Source: Phytophthora sp. 'mugwort' (taxonomy: Eukaryota > Oomycota > Peronosporomycetes > Peronosporales > Peronosporaceae). Taken from it: DNA of 64,000 bases. Under the pieces are notes generated by a model that saw only the letters and a program-made list of their open reading frames with translations, searched no databases and had not been told where the DNA came from. The translations under genes and the position numbers were made by a program. Shown piece after piece: positions 1-9,183 of this stretch (positions are counted from its first letter, which is position 1; every line of letters starts with the position of its first letter). Where the stretch lies: positions 2,790,001 through 2,854,000 of the forward strand of contig JAUCEF010000011.1 in NCBI GenBank assembly GCA_033558025.1. The letters run 5' to 3'.

Positions 1-657
1 TGTGTAGTTCCTTCGCCAAATCCGCCGGATGGCATCCTGTCTCTCAGCGCAGACATGGCAGCAAGCGCCGGGCTCTTGGACAGATCAAAATCATCGTGCT
101 CAGCCACGTACGGCTCGAGCGTCGGGGTCCACGAGCCTCTTGTGGGGTTTTTCCTCAAAAATCCGATATCCCCTGGACACGAGCTAGCAAACTACAGTAA
201 AACCCATTAGTACAGGTAATAACCCCCCCACAGAAAATGGATCTACGGTTTGTACCTGAATGATGGCGGGCGCGCGAGCCGGCGGGGAGTCCTCTTCAAT
301 AGTCTCAGCGGGTGGACCCAGTGCCAAGTCCGGCATGCTGTCCAACTGTAGGAAGTGCGGCTCGGGCATGGAACCCACCAGCGGAGCTCTCGGCGGCTGC
401 ATCCCGCCGGATCTTGCGCCGTTCGTGCTCGTCATGAAGCGCGACAGGTGGACGTGGTGCATGTCGGCGGGCAGCGAGTGCGACACCATCGCGCCGCCGC
501 TGGGGCTACGCGTCACGGGGGAACCGCGCTGACTTCCGCTGCCTCCAATGGGGATCGGCCGCGTCGAGGACATGGCGTGTGTGCTTCGCGCGTAGAGCTG
601 GAGCTTGGTGTCGAAGTGTGGTGTACCCCCTCGACGATGCTTAGTCTTTTGAAACAA
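1..657 (-). CDS. Unrecognised protein, 5' end of a gene leaving the left edge
   Basis: Two exons can be read on the minus strand: 657-256 and 191 to the window edge. The intron (255-192, 64 bases) starts GTACAA, ends TGTAG and carries a branch-point-like TACTAAT near its 3' end. Both exons keep one frame without stops. The likely start is the ATG of MSSTRPIPIGG, with an upstream in-frame ATG (MFQKTKHRR) as the alternative. The visible protein is rich in Pro, Ser and Gly, has no transmembrane segment or signal peptide, and looks disordered; exon 2 contains the acidic run EPYVAEHDDFDLSKSP. I recognise no domain. The gene lies head to head with the kinase gene at 814, about 150 bases apart, so they may share a promoter region. 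The 3' end is missing. I am fairly sure it is coding and have no evidence for its function. Confidence 0.6.
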
Positions 658-813
658 GTGAATTGATCGGACTGATCACCATACAACCTTAGAATTTGTA
701 TGCCAATACATTTATAAAGGTTATATTACCGATATTTGGGAGAGGGCACATTTTAGTCACTTTTGTATCAATTAAGATTAGCAAATGTATGTATCACAAA
801 TAGTTACTCACAA

Positions 814-3165
814 ATGACCTCGATGAACCTCCATCGCGTGGACGTCTCGGCGGAGCGGCGTCTGGACGTTCTAGAAGTCTCGAACGTGGACCAGAACGGC
901 GATGGCAGAGCCTACAGGCGGGTAGGAACTCCCGACAGGCGTGTCGATGCACCCAATGCGCGCCAACGACTGCGTTCATCTTCTTCCTCATCTTCTTCCT
1001 CTTCTCGTAGCTCTTCCGCGTCATCCGGGGATGAAGAAACTTCACAGCAAGCTTCACGGACTACCAGTGGGGTTCAATTACTTTCGGCTCAAGGATCAGC
1101 TACATGGCAGGCCCACATGGACCCTCGCGTGGACTTAAAACTCCTGAGCAACCACTTCCGAGACGAGAGGATGGAGGAGTCGTATCAGCTATATTCCTCT
1201 ATGGTGGACTTCCCCGTGGCCCGGAGACTTATGCTGGCTCTTGTGGCCTTTGAAGGAGGTGCCTATTTTCTCTTCCACAGGTTCAAGGACACGTGCATCG
1301 CGCCCACGGAAAATGACTACGCGTGGGTGGATCTCCTAGTGTCCTTGCTGGGCGAGGAACCTGCGTCAACGTCCAATGCGACCGAGACGAGCTGTGTCTC
1401 GTTCATTGAGCCCATGCCCAAGGACGAAGGACTCACGTGGCTATTGTGGAGCTTCGCGCCGTTTGCGGTGATTTATGGCATGCTGCCATTGAAGTATTTT
1501 GAAGGAAGTATGAGGCTGCGGATCGGGGTGTACTATATCCGACGCCATTGGAAGGTGATCGCTTCGCTGATTATTTTATGCTGGTCGGTGGGGCTGGCTG
1601 TGTTTGTGCACCACGAACTTGTTGGGATGCGAAAAAACTTGCAGCAGAGTTTGGCGAATGGAGTGGTTTGTGCGTTGGATACGGTGATGCCTTCGTCATG
1701 GTTTGACACGTCGGAATGGGGGAAGATTTCCGGAGCGGATGGCCAAATGACGATGCTATCGTGGCTACAGCTGTATGATAGCAAGCTTGCTTACTCGCTG
1801 CTCATGGGTGTGCTGGCGGTGCTGGCCGCATTTGCTGGTATCGTTGCAGTGGCCATGAAGTTGGACTTTACCCACGTCTTGTTGTTGGCTGTGGCGGAGT
1901 GGATTACGACGCTGATGCTGTGCTTCTTGGGTGCGACGCCGCTAATTTCATCGAGCAGACGCGTCATGAGTAACGAGGCATTCCTGTTTTTCCTGTGCGT
2001 ATTCCTGCCTACGTGTTTTACGCTGACGGCAACTTACTCGGAGGATCGTGCAGCCCGTATGGCGTACGCTTCCAAAGTGCGCGCAGAGCGCATTAATACG
2101 ACACTGAAGCTGGATTTGTCGGTCAAGCAGATCGGGTTGGAGAATCGTAACGCCATGACTCGTGATGAAAAGGAGGCGCTGGAACGAGCCCTGGGCGCAA
2201 CAGGTGACATGGAGCTTTTCCTCACAGTCTCTATCCCATTTGCAGACCTAAAGTTAAAGGAGATTTTGGCCAAAACACCAAACGGCGAGGTTTTAGTAGG
2301 CGAGTATCATCAGACGGATGTTGTCGTTAAGCGGTTGGCGCAGTCGTGCCTAACAACCGAAGGACTTGCTGCATTCAAGAGCAAGGTGGAGCTGCTGGCG
2401 TGCCTCCGGCATCCGAATATTGTCTTGTTCATTGGCGCTACTTTCGACAACTTGTCAAACGTTGGGCTCGTGATGGAGTACCTTGAACGTGGCGACGTGC
2501 TGTCATTGCTGCGTAGTCCGATCGCGCTGGCGTGGAGTGACCCGCTGCTGAAGATCGCTACAGATGTGGCTCAAGGCGTGTCATATCTGCACAACTGCGA
2601 CCCACCGCTCGTACATCGCGACCTAAAGTCTTCCAACTTGCTCTGTACACGCACCTACTCGTGCAAGGTATCGGACTTTGGTGAGTCGAAGAGGCAATTG
2701 CTGCCCGGCAAGCTCTTCAGTACAATTGTCGGCACGCCGTATTGGTTGGCACCCGAGATCTTACGCGAGGAGCGCTACGACACCCAAGTGGACTGTTACA
2801 GCTTTGGCGTAATCCTCGTAGAGCTCGAGACGCGACGCGAGCCCTACCATGACCTTCCTAAGGACTACACGACGATCGACATCATGATGGGCGTGTCACG
2901 TGGCGACTTGCGGCCAACCATCCCGCCCTCCTGTTCACCTTGCCGGCGTGAGCTTATTGCGCGTTGCTTGGACGCTGATCCCAAGCGCCGGCCAAAGATG
3001 ACAGAGATACTCTACGCACTTCAGCATGAGGTGCGTCAGGAGCTGCTGGACCAGAACTCCACGGACGTCATCAGCGATAAGCGTCGGATGGTGCTCATGC
3101 AGCAGCACCAGCGGCTCAATCGACGTGGGATTCAGGATCTTATGCGGGCTCGGGACGATGACTAA
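814..3165 (+). CDS. Six-transmembrane tyrosine-kinase-like (TKL) serine/threonine kinase
   Basis: A single-exon protein of 783 residues. The frame is open upstream, but the first ATG is at 814 and a second is three codons on. The order is: a disordered N-terminus with a long Ser run; six hydrophobic segments at about residues 135-155, 205-226, 248-269, 326-348, 355-378 and 388-408; a charged linker; then a kinase domain at about 470-735. Visible catalytic parts are Lys506 in VVVKRL, HRDLKSSNLL (His601, Asp603), DFGESK (Asp621) and GTPYWLAPEIL (646-648). The glycine loop is degenerate (NGEVLVGEY). The HRDLKSSN and GTPYWLAPE motifs fit the TKL group, which is strongly expanded in oomycetes. The topology would put the kinase in the cytosol and suggests a membrane sensor, but no ligand domain is recognisable. 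Kinase activity is well supported; the stimulus is unknown. Confidence 0.93.
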   Translation: MTSMNLHRVDVSAERRLDVLEVSNVDQNGDGRAYRRVGTPDRRVDAPNARQRLRSSSSSSSSSSRSSSASSGDEETSQQASRTTSGVQLLSAQGSATWQAHMDPRVDLKLLSNHFRDERMEESYQLYSSMVDFPVARRLMLALVAFEGGAYFLFHRFKDTCIAPTENDYAWVDLLVSLLGEEPASTSNATETSCVSFIEPMPKDEGLTWLLWSFAPFAVIYGMLPLKYFEGSMRLRIGVYYIRRHWKVIASLIILCWSVGLAVFVHHELVGMRKNLQQSLANGVVCALDTVMPSSWFDTSEWGKISGADGQMTMLSWLQLYDSKLAYSLLMGVLAVLAAFAGIVAVAMKLDFTHVLLLAVAEWITTLMLCFLGATPLISSSRRVMSNEAFLFFLCVFLPTCFTLTATYSEDRAARMAYASKVRAERINTTLKLDLSVKQIGLENRNAMTRDEKEALERALGATGDMELFLTVSIPFADLKLKEILAKTPNGEVLVGEYHQTDVVVKRLAQSCLTTEGLAAFKSKVELLACLRHPNIVLFIGATFDNLSNVGLVMEYLERGDVLSLLRSPIALAWSDPLLKIATDVAQGVSYLHNCDPPLVHRDLKSSNLLCTRTYSCKVSDFGESKRQLLPGKLFSTIVGTPYWLAPEILREERYDTQVDCYSFGVILVELETRREPYHDLPKDYTTIDIMMGVSRGDLRPTIPPSCSPCRRELIARCLDADPKRRPKMTEILYALQHEVRQELLDQNSTDVISDKRRMVLMQQHQRLNRRGIQDLMRARDDD

Positions 3166-4094
3166 TTACGTTTGTCTTATAAGCGAGCACCTGGATACGT
3201 GCCCAGGATCCAAATATGTAGTCATAATTCATAAATTTTAAGTACATGTACGTAACTATGTATTTGCTGGACGTTTCCGAGCATCAGATGCTCGAAAAGG
3301 TTGAAGTTGACCAGGTTGTTCAACAACAACATGTTGAAGTGTGATGCTTTTTTTTCCTGCAGTTAAGTACACATCGTGGCCACTTCCCGTAAACGAAGGT
3401 GACTTTCCGTGGCAGCGGATGTTGATTGGTGGCAGAACAGGACAGGGCTGCGTCCCTCCTGGTTTCGCTGTGAGTGTTCAAGTGCTACAACGTGTCGTTA
3501 TTGGTGTGTTCGTTACTCCATGGCGAAGTTCGAGGGTTCGCCGCCGCGAAACGCACGAAATATGAGTGCGGTGGATGCCGTTGCTCGATTGCAAACTTAA
3601 GGTTACCAACGCGCTCTAGCCGCATCATCGACTATTAATAACTAGTTTATGGAACGCTCGGAGTGCAACGATACTGGAGACCATAGACACTTGGATGTCT
3701 ATAATTGGCAACGCAATGCTACGATCTTCAGAGTAACGCATCAGCTAGCTGAGGTAAAAATTGCTCTTGATACCGAATGAAGATCGCGTGTATGTTTGCT
3801 TAGATCATGCAACTACCAATCGGTTGCACGCCTATTACGTGGTCTCAACAAAACGCTTACTACTAACTTGCCGGCCTCTGTTGGGTCGGGTGAATAACTT
3901 AAATACGCCGCACACTCTCGCCATCCTTCGCGACAATTTGAACAGAAGGGATGGCAACGATGACAAGAGTTGAGCTGTTGCCGCTTGAACTGGGAAAACT
4001 GGCGCTGGGCGTGGCCGTCACATCTACTACACTGGGTACCGCGAGTCACGGTGGTTGAATGAAAGACATTGCAATAGTCCACAAGCTGCAAGGC
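3166..4094. other. Intergenic stretch between convergent genes
   Basis: This separates the kinase 3' end from the PH-domain gene 3' end. Short open frames here have no domain or codon signal that I trust. I see no RNA gene or element remnant. Confidence 0.5.
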
Positions 4095-4976
4095 TTAATC
4101 GAAGGCATTGCTCAACGCCTCCATCCACAGGTGCATTTCATCCTGCGACCTTGCCTTGCACAAAAGCGTCTTGCTAATTTTGCCAGCAGAAGTTGACACG
4201 GAAAACTCGCAGGTTGATTCGCTGATCTTCTCGGCGTGGGTAACGTAAGCACGGCTTAGCGGAACAGCCCAGGCGTCCTCCGTGTCATATACCGTGAACA
4301 TGGTGCCCTGCATCACGCAAAAACGTGCACGCTTGGACTTGCGATCGCCCACTTCGAGCCATCCACTCTTGTCCACGATGTTGCACTGCAAGTCCAGATC
4401 TGAATCCGAATAGCCCGCTGAGAGAGTGGACGACGCGGTGCTAGTGGTGCTGGTGTTGAGAGATTCCTGACGTTTTGCGAGAGCCGCGGCTTCGTTCAAT
4501 CGGTCCACCCATTGTCTGCACAGGGTCTCATTCTTGGCGCGCACGTCGATGATTTTGCCGCTTACGGCATATACCTTAAACGCGATTTTGGACTTTTGTG
4601 ATGTCTCGACGTGGGCAACACGCACTGCGCCTGCGGGGGTCGACTCACTTTTGGTCGTAAAGAGGTTGTCACCTGGAATCGGCATCAAGGACGACTCGGA
4701 CACGAACTGATCCGTCGGGAACGTGTCGTAGTACGTGAGCAACGCGCCGTCGAGTACAAAGTGCTGGTTGCGCCACTTGGAGAAGCGGCCGGACTTCTTC
4801 CAGAGCCAGCCGTGGAACTTTTCGCCTGACGACTTGCGGCCGAAGTGCATGGCTGAACCCTGTGTGCTCTGGACAAGCATCTCGATGTCTACATTGAGCC
4901 CCGGGATGCTTAGACCGCTGCGACTGCGGCCACCTGCGCGGCGCGGCGGCCCTGACGAGTTGCTGCGGTGGTTCAT
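4095..4976 (-). CDS. Protein with two pleckstrin-homology domains
   Basis: A 293-residue single-exon protein. The start is the ATG at 4976 (MNHRSNSSGPP); the open frame runs further upstream but without another ATG. A basic Gly/Ser/Arg-rich N-terminus is followed by PH domain 1 at about 52-160, opening KFHGWLWKKSGRFSKWRNQHF and closing with the helix containing CRQWVDRL. A Ser/Thr linker leads to PH domain 2 at about 193-293, opening DKSGWLEVGDRKSKRARFCV and ending MHLWMEALSNAFD. The opening G-W-L strand and the invariant C-terminal helix Trp are visible in both domains. PH domains bind phosphoinositides or proteins at membranes. Lys and Arg residues in the first strand-loop of domain 1 would suit phosphoinositide binding, an inference. 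There is no catalytic domain, so an adaptor role at a membrane is likely. Confidence 0.9.
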   Translation of the reverse strand: MNHRSNSSGPPRRAGGRSRSGLSIPGLNVDIEMLVQSTQGSAMHFGRKSSGEKFHGWLWKKSGRFSKWRNQHFVLDGALLTYYDTFPTDQFVSESSLMPIPGDNLFTTKSESTPAGAVRVAHVETSQKSKIAFKVYAVSGKIIDVRAKNETLCRQWVDRLNEAAALAKRQESLNTSTTSTASSTLSAGYSDSDLDLQCNIVDKSGWLEVGDRKSKRARFCVMQGTMFTVYDTEDAWAVPLSRAYVTHAEKISESTCEFSVSTSAGKISKTLLCKARSQDEMHLWMEALSNAFD

Positions 4977-5616
4977 TCCAAACAGACGGGTCGTTGCTGA
5001 TCCTGACTGCTGTCTACTGCTGAGGAGGAGGAGGCGCGTTGGCAAGTCTCTGAAGGCTGTCGGTGTATCTGTTGCTACTGCGCTACAAGCACTCGAAGCG
5101 GTTTCTTTCGCCCGTGCAATTCGCTGAGCGTTCCTCGCCTTCTTGCGCTCTTCGCGGTCTCTGCCAAAGTGTGCGATTGTCGGATGCGCTCCACCCCGTG
5201 TAAAAGTCAGTTCGCCAACTGGCTCCGCTCCGACCTAATCGCTCCTGCTCTATTTCGACCAGGTTTTGCAATTGCGCACCGCAAAACTGAAAGATAGAGA
5301 GAGAAAAAAACGAAGGGGGGGGTGTTTCGGAGCCCGAGCCTTTTGTATCACACATGTTGGGCGGAAGTCTCTGCTTGGGTTTTTGCTCGCCAGCGCGCTG
5401 GGTGTGAGTGAGCCACACAAACGGCAACAACCTGTGTACTTTGTACACGTGTATTACTCGTCTGTCAAGTCGCCCGTCGCGCCCTCGTTTGCTGCTTCTG
5501 GTCCTGGGCCTGTGACACCGAGCCGCGATTGCTGCTAGGAAAAATTGCCCTCGTCTGGTTCGCGGCTGCCGTCTGCAAGCGAGTTGGGGTCAAGTGCGCC
5601 GTCGTTACGGCAATAC
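4977..5616. promoter_or_regulatory. Divergent intergenic region
   Basis: This lies between the PH-domain gene (-) and the eight-exon gene (+) and should hold both promoters. I can point to no defined initiator or TATA box. A short segment at about 5508-5541 resembles the end of the Copia LTR found near 63.74 kb: both contain CCTGTGA followed by GCGATTGCTGCTAG. Confidence 0.35.
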
Positions 5617-7973
5617 ATGGATACAATCGCAGCGGCGTTCGCTGCCGAAGTTGCTGCTATATGTGCCACAGACTCTGTGGCGGACCCAGCTGGGACAGCC
5701 GATGTAACTCAAGAAGAACAGCCCTATACAATGGCACGTAGACGCGAGTAACGTGCCGACGCGCGCAGTATTTTCCCTGCGTCGGGAAGCTCGCGACGAC
5801 GATTTCCCCCCCGGGTCAATTAAATACCCAGACGTAGTCAAAACCACCGACGACGCGAGCGTAGAAGAGAGTCGGAGGCGTGAGGACGAGCGCGTGCGCA
5901 GAGACCGTGCCAGTCATCTCGTACAGACTGGGATCTGTCAAGCCCGCACAGAGCTGTGCTGGCCATGTTGCTTTGCGAGCCGCGGCTTGCAGTTCAAAGG
6001 CGCAGAGCGCGGCCTCGTCCACCAAGTGTCAATGCTACCGTGCCATTGATTTCAAGGATTACCGAGAATGCCACGCAAATGCGGAGGTGGCGGCAATGGG
6101 ATGGCAAAACACCATGCAGTTCAGTGTTTTGCCAGTTGCACTGGCTGGAGCCATTTCGCCAGATGAGTTGTTTTAGCCGAAGTAATTCGTCTAATAATTC
6201 GTCGGTTTCATCCTCGCATCTTGGTTGGCAGTCCGATGTAGCCATCTCGGATAAGTTCTTCAGACGTGAACTTCAGGAACAGGTTTAACATGTGTCAAGG
6301 TGACTCGACTCGCCTTGGCCTTCAGCACATTGCAGCCTCCGTTGCCCGCCCACACCCAGCGAGAATCCCAGTTGTGAGCAACGCCACGCGCTCGCGCTGC
6401 TTGTCGTGCTAAAACTGGGCCCAGTCAGACGTCGGAAGGTGAGCCGCCACGTGGATCGGCACCCGCTTGCTGCAGTTTGTGGACGAGGCGGACCATGGGG
6501 AGGCAGCGACGAGGAATATTGGGTTGCACGAACCTACCGACCCTCACCCGCAAGTGCGAGGCCCGCACCGACGCACAGCATCTGCCACTTCAGCCGCCGA
6601 TCTATACCGAGACTCGTAACTCGGCAACGCAGGACGCGAAAACGGCCGGACGAGCTGATGCGTCGACGTCTGACAATGCTGGGATGGACAAACGCCTACG
6701 CCTTCCGGCGCGGCAACCCAAGCACATACGACGCGAGAATTTCAAGCTGCCTCTGATATCGTCGAGCATAAGCGGTGGAACGTCCATTCAAGGGGGACAA
6801 TGCAGGACCAGCTTGCCGCCAGAAGCTCAGCTAAGTGAACACGAAATGGCAAAGGTACGCTGCACGATTTGCTCCTGAGTGGTGCGCACCTTGAGGCGTC
6901 TGACTTTGTTGCTGTCCGTCCACACTGGCTTGAACACGCTCTGTTGTATCTCTTACAGCAAGTGCTTGCGGCAGTAATCGACTCGCACGAAACCACATTT
7001 AAATCTTACAAGAACGAGCACTGGTATATTAGTCCGATTGGATTCGGCTCGAAAAAATCCGTCTTGCTGGCGGCGTTTAAGTCGCGCGACCCAGGAGGGT
7101 CCGGATTTATTACTTGCAAGCAACTTCTCGATGGACTGCAGGCACCCAACTTTGGACTGGAAGAACGACAAGCCCGTGCACTTTTGGTCGAGTTTGACGT
7201 CCAGCTGCAAAAAGCAGACGCAAAAGTGCCTTATCGCAGCTTTGTAAAGCACCTTCGACTCCCTGAAGAATTGTCAAACCAGCTTGGACAAGACCCAACT
7301 TTATTTTACCAGGAGAGCTACATCAGCAAGGTCCGAGCACATGCCGCACAGCTGACTGAAAAGATTGCAGCTGCAAGAATGTCCCCATCAAGAAGCAATT
7401 CAATAGGAGCCGCGGACGGCAGCTCCAGAGAAAGTATCGATATTGTGCTCTCGTCTCCTGCCAGCAATGGACCGAGCCAAGATGCAGCAGTCACTCAAAA
7501 GAATGGTGCGTCCCTCTTTGCAAAACTGTCGGTTGGCATCATTTGAACTCTAACCTGTTATCTTAACGTGCCGGTCCTTTTATAGACGTGGATCGGTTGT
7601 CCTTTGAGTTCGACAAAATACGCAAGCAGGGACGAGCAGAAGCCAAGTCGCGCGTCTTACTTGCACATATCAATCGGATAAAAGCCTTTTCTCAGCATCA
7701 ACAGACACTCATTGAGGAGCACGAGACCATGCGGCTAGCTGTCAAGGCGTTTCATCGCCACGCCCATTTTGAACAAGCTTTTGAAGAGGTAAGCATTGTT
7801 GTGCGAAGGCGATTGTCCTTTGCTGTTAACGATATCGTCTTGGGGAAATACTGCAGGAGAACCGCCGACTACGTATTGCCCAGCGTCAGCCAAAGGGGAT
7901 GCTTGGCTCACCGATTGCCAAGATGCAGCACAATGTCAGCAAAGACTCCATGTTTTTTGTCGAACCTGGCTAA
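5617..7973 (+). CDS. Eight-exon protein with a degenerate EF-hand pair, function unknown
   Basis: My model is exons 5617-5747, 5927-6086, 6232-6282, 6476-6615, 6767-6854, 6959-7505, 7586-7788 and 7857-7973, total 478 residues with all phases matching. The last four exons are firm: donor AAG|GTACGC with acceptor CTTACAG, donor G|GTGCGT with acceptor TTTATAG, and donor GAG|GTAAGC with acceptor ACTGCAG. The 5' junctions are less sure, above all the weak donor at 6086 and the acceptor at 6766 (6772 also fits). Exon 6 carries an EF-hand-like helix-loop-helix at about residues 228-250 (AAFKSRDPGGSGFITCKQLL) and a second degenerate one at about 264-290. The first loop keeps Asp, Gly and Ile spacing but lacks the usual acidic set, so calcium binding is doubtful. 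A Ser-rich linker follows, then helical exons 7-8 ending MFFVEPG. I do not recognise the family. Confidence 0.7.
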
Positions 7974-8252
7974 GCTAAGAAACCTAAATCTGAATAAAAC
8001 AGGGTAATACTGGTACAATGTAGGCAGGCGTTCCGTTCTCTGAAATTTATTGTCAAAGTCTACCAGCCATACCACTTTCCTCGCAAATTTTATATATGAT
8101 CATATAACGGTACATGGACAAGCCTTATGGGCAATATTAACAGTTTTGATCTTTGATAACCGTGCATACTTGTACAAAAAACAGCTCTCAGGAATTATTG
8201 TGGTCTAATTGTTCTAAAATGAGACCTCACAAAATAAAATGCGACTTATCCA

Positions 8253-8312
8253 CATTTTCGAAGTTTTGAAACTATCAGTTTCATAATTGTTAGTTTCAAA
8301 ACTTCGAAAATG
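8253..8312. repeat. Inverted repeat, 21-bp perfect arms, 18-base spacer
   Basis: The arm CATTTTCGAAGTTTTGAAACT (8253-8273) is exactly matched in reverse complement at 8292-8312. It may be a miniature transposon relic or a hairpin-forming site. Confidence 0.85.
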
Positions 8313-8313
8313 C

Positions 8314-8350
8314 ACAGAACGTCAGCCCATGTTGTGGGCTGACGTTCTGT
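8314..8350. repeat. Hairpin, 16-bp perfect stem and 5-base loop
   Basis: ACAGAACGTCAGCCCA (8314-8329) pairs perfectly with 8335-8350 around the loop TGTTG. It begins two bases after the previous palindrome. There is no T-run after it, so it is not a typical Pol III terminator. Confidence 0.85.
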
Positions 8351-8849
8351 ATCCATTTTAAGCCCTCATTTCTCTATGCATTCGTAGTGGAAGTATTACC
8401 CTAAAAACCTGTGTCCAGAGGAAGTTGTAATTGCAGGAAAATATTTTTGGTTGACTTTGAGAAGAAACTATGCTGATTCGAATTGATTAGGTCCCCAAAT
8501 ACATTTTCTACGTGTAGCAAAATAGTAGTTTTTTATGTTGGTGTCATTTTGATTCACTGGGGTTTTAGGTGTGACATAAGTTCATTTCGTTTTGCTGCCC
8601 TAATTATCCTGCTTGGCTCTCTTTCTTGGAGGGGGGAGGGGGGGGGGGTCAGTATAGCCGTAGGTTTCTTCTGTGCAGTTTCCGTCCTGGTAAGTCCGTG
8701 ATGTATGTCATTGCCTCCTCAAGCTGCTCGACGAACGAAGGAGCAGCGTCTAATTTGTCGTGGTATCTCTCCTCCTCAAGTGCCATATCAGCGCGGAGTT
8801 GGATGCGCGCTCTCTTAGCGCTTCTTTAATATACTACTACATCATCACT

Positions 8850-8868
8850 TGAACCAGTGGGCGGTGAC
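8850..8868 (+). repeat. Left terminal inverted repeat
   Basis: TGAACCAGTGGGCGGTGAC, perfect inverted partner of 11455-11473. Confidence 0.85.
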
Positions 8869-9183
8869 GCGGGGTTACCCCAACAACCCGGTGGTCAACT
8901 AACTATTGAAAAGAATATTCTGCATAATAGATCGATAATAGTCTCTGCCCAAAGGTTCTGTAGATGAGGGCCATATGTAGCCGGAGGGCTTACACTTTCT
9001 TCGGGTTCTGGTTTCCGCTGGTGACGCCCGTCGTGCTGTTGCTGCTTAGACGCCGGTCGTGCTGCCGCTGCTGGAAATGCCCGTTGTTCTGCCGCTGGTG
9101 ACGCCGTCTTATTGAAGACGACCGTTGTGTTGCTGCTGATTACACCCATCGTGGAGCTGTTGGAGAAACCCGGTGACCTGGTG

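Larger units (their letters stand above)
7974..8849. other. Intergenic stretch with two adjacent perfect palindromes
   Basis: No gene is visible. The region is AT-rich with a G-run near 8631-8647. Its notable content is the palindrome pair at 8253-8350. Confidence 0.5.

Noticed and set aside
4735..5127. 130-codon plus-strand frame
   Set aside because: Opposite the start of the PH-domain gene, which has clear domain content.
5738..5768. 31-base intron joining 5617-5737 to the frame at 5769
   Set aside because: Too short for a spliceosomal intron; a 179-base intron to 5927 fits phases better.
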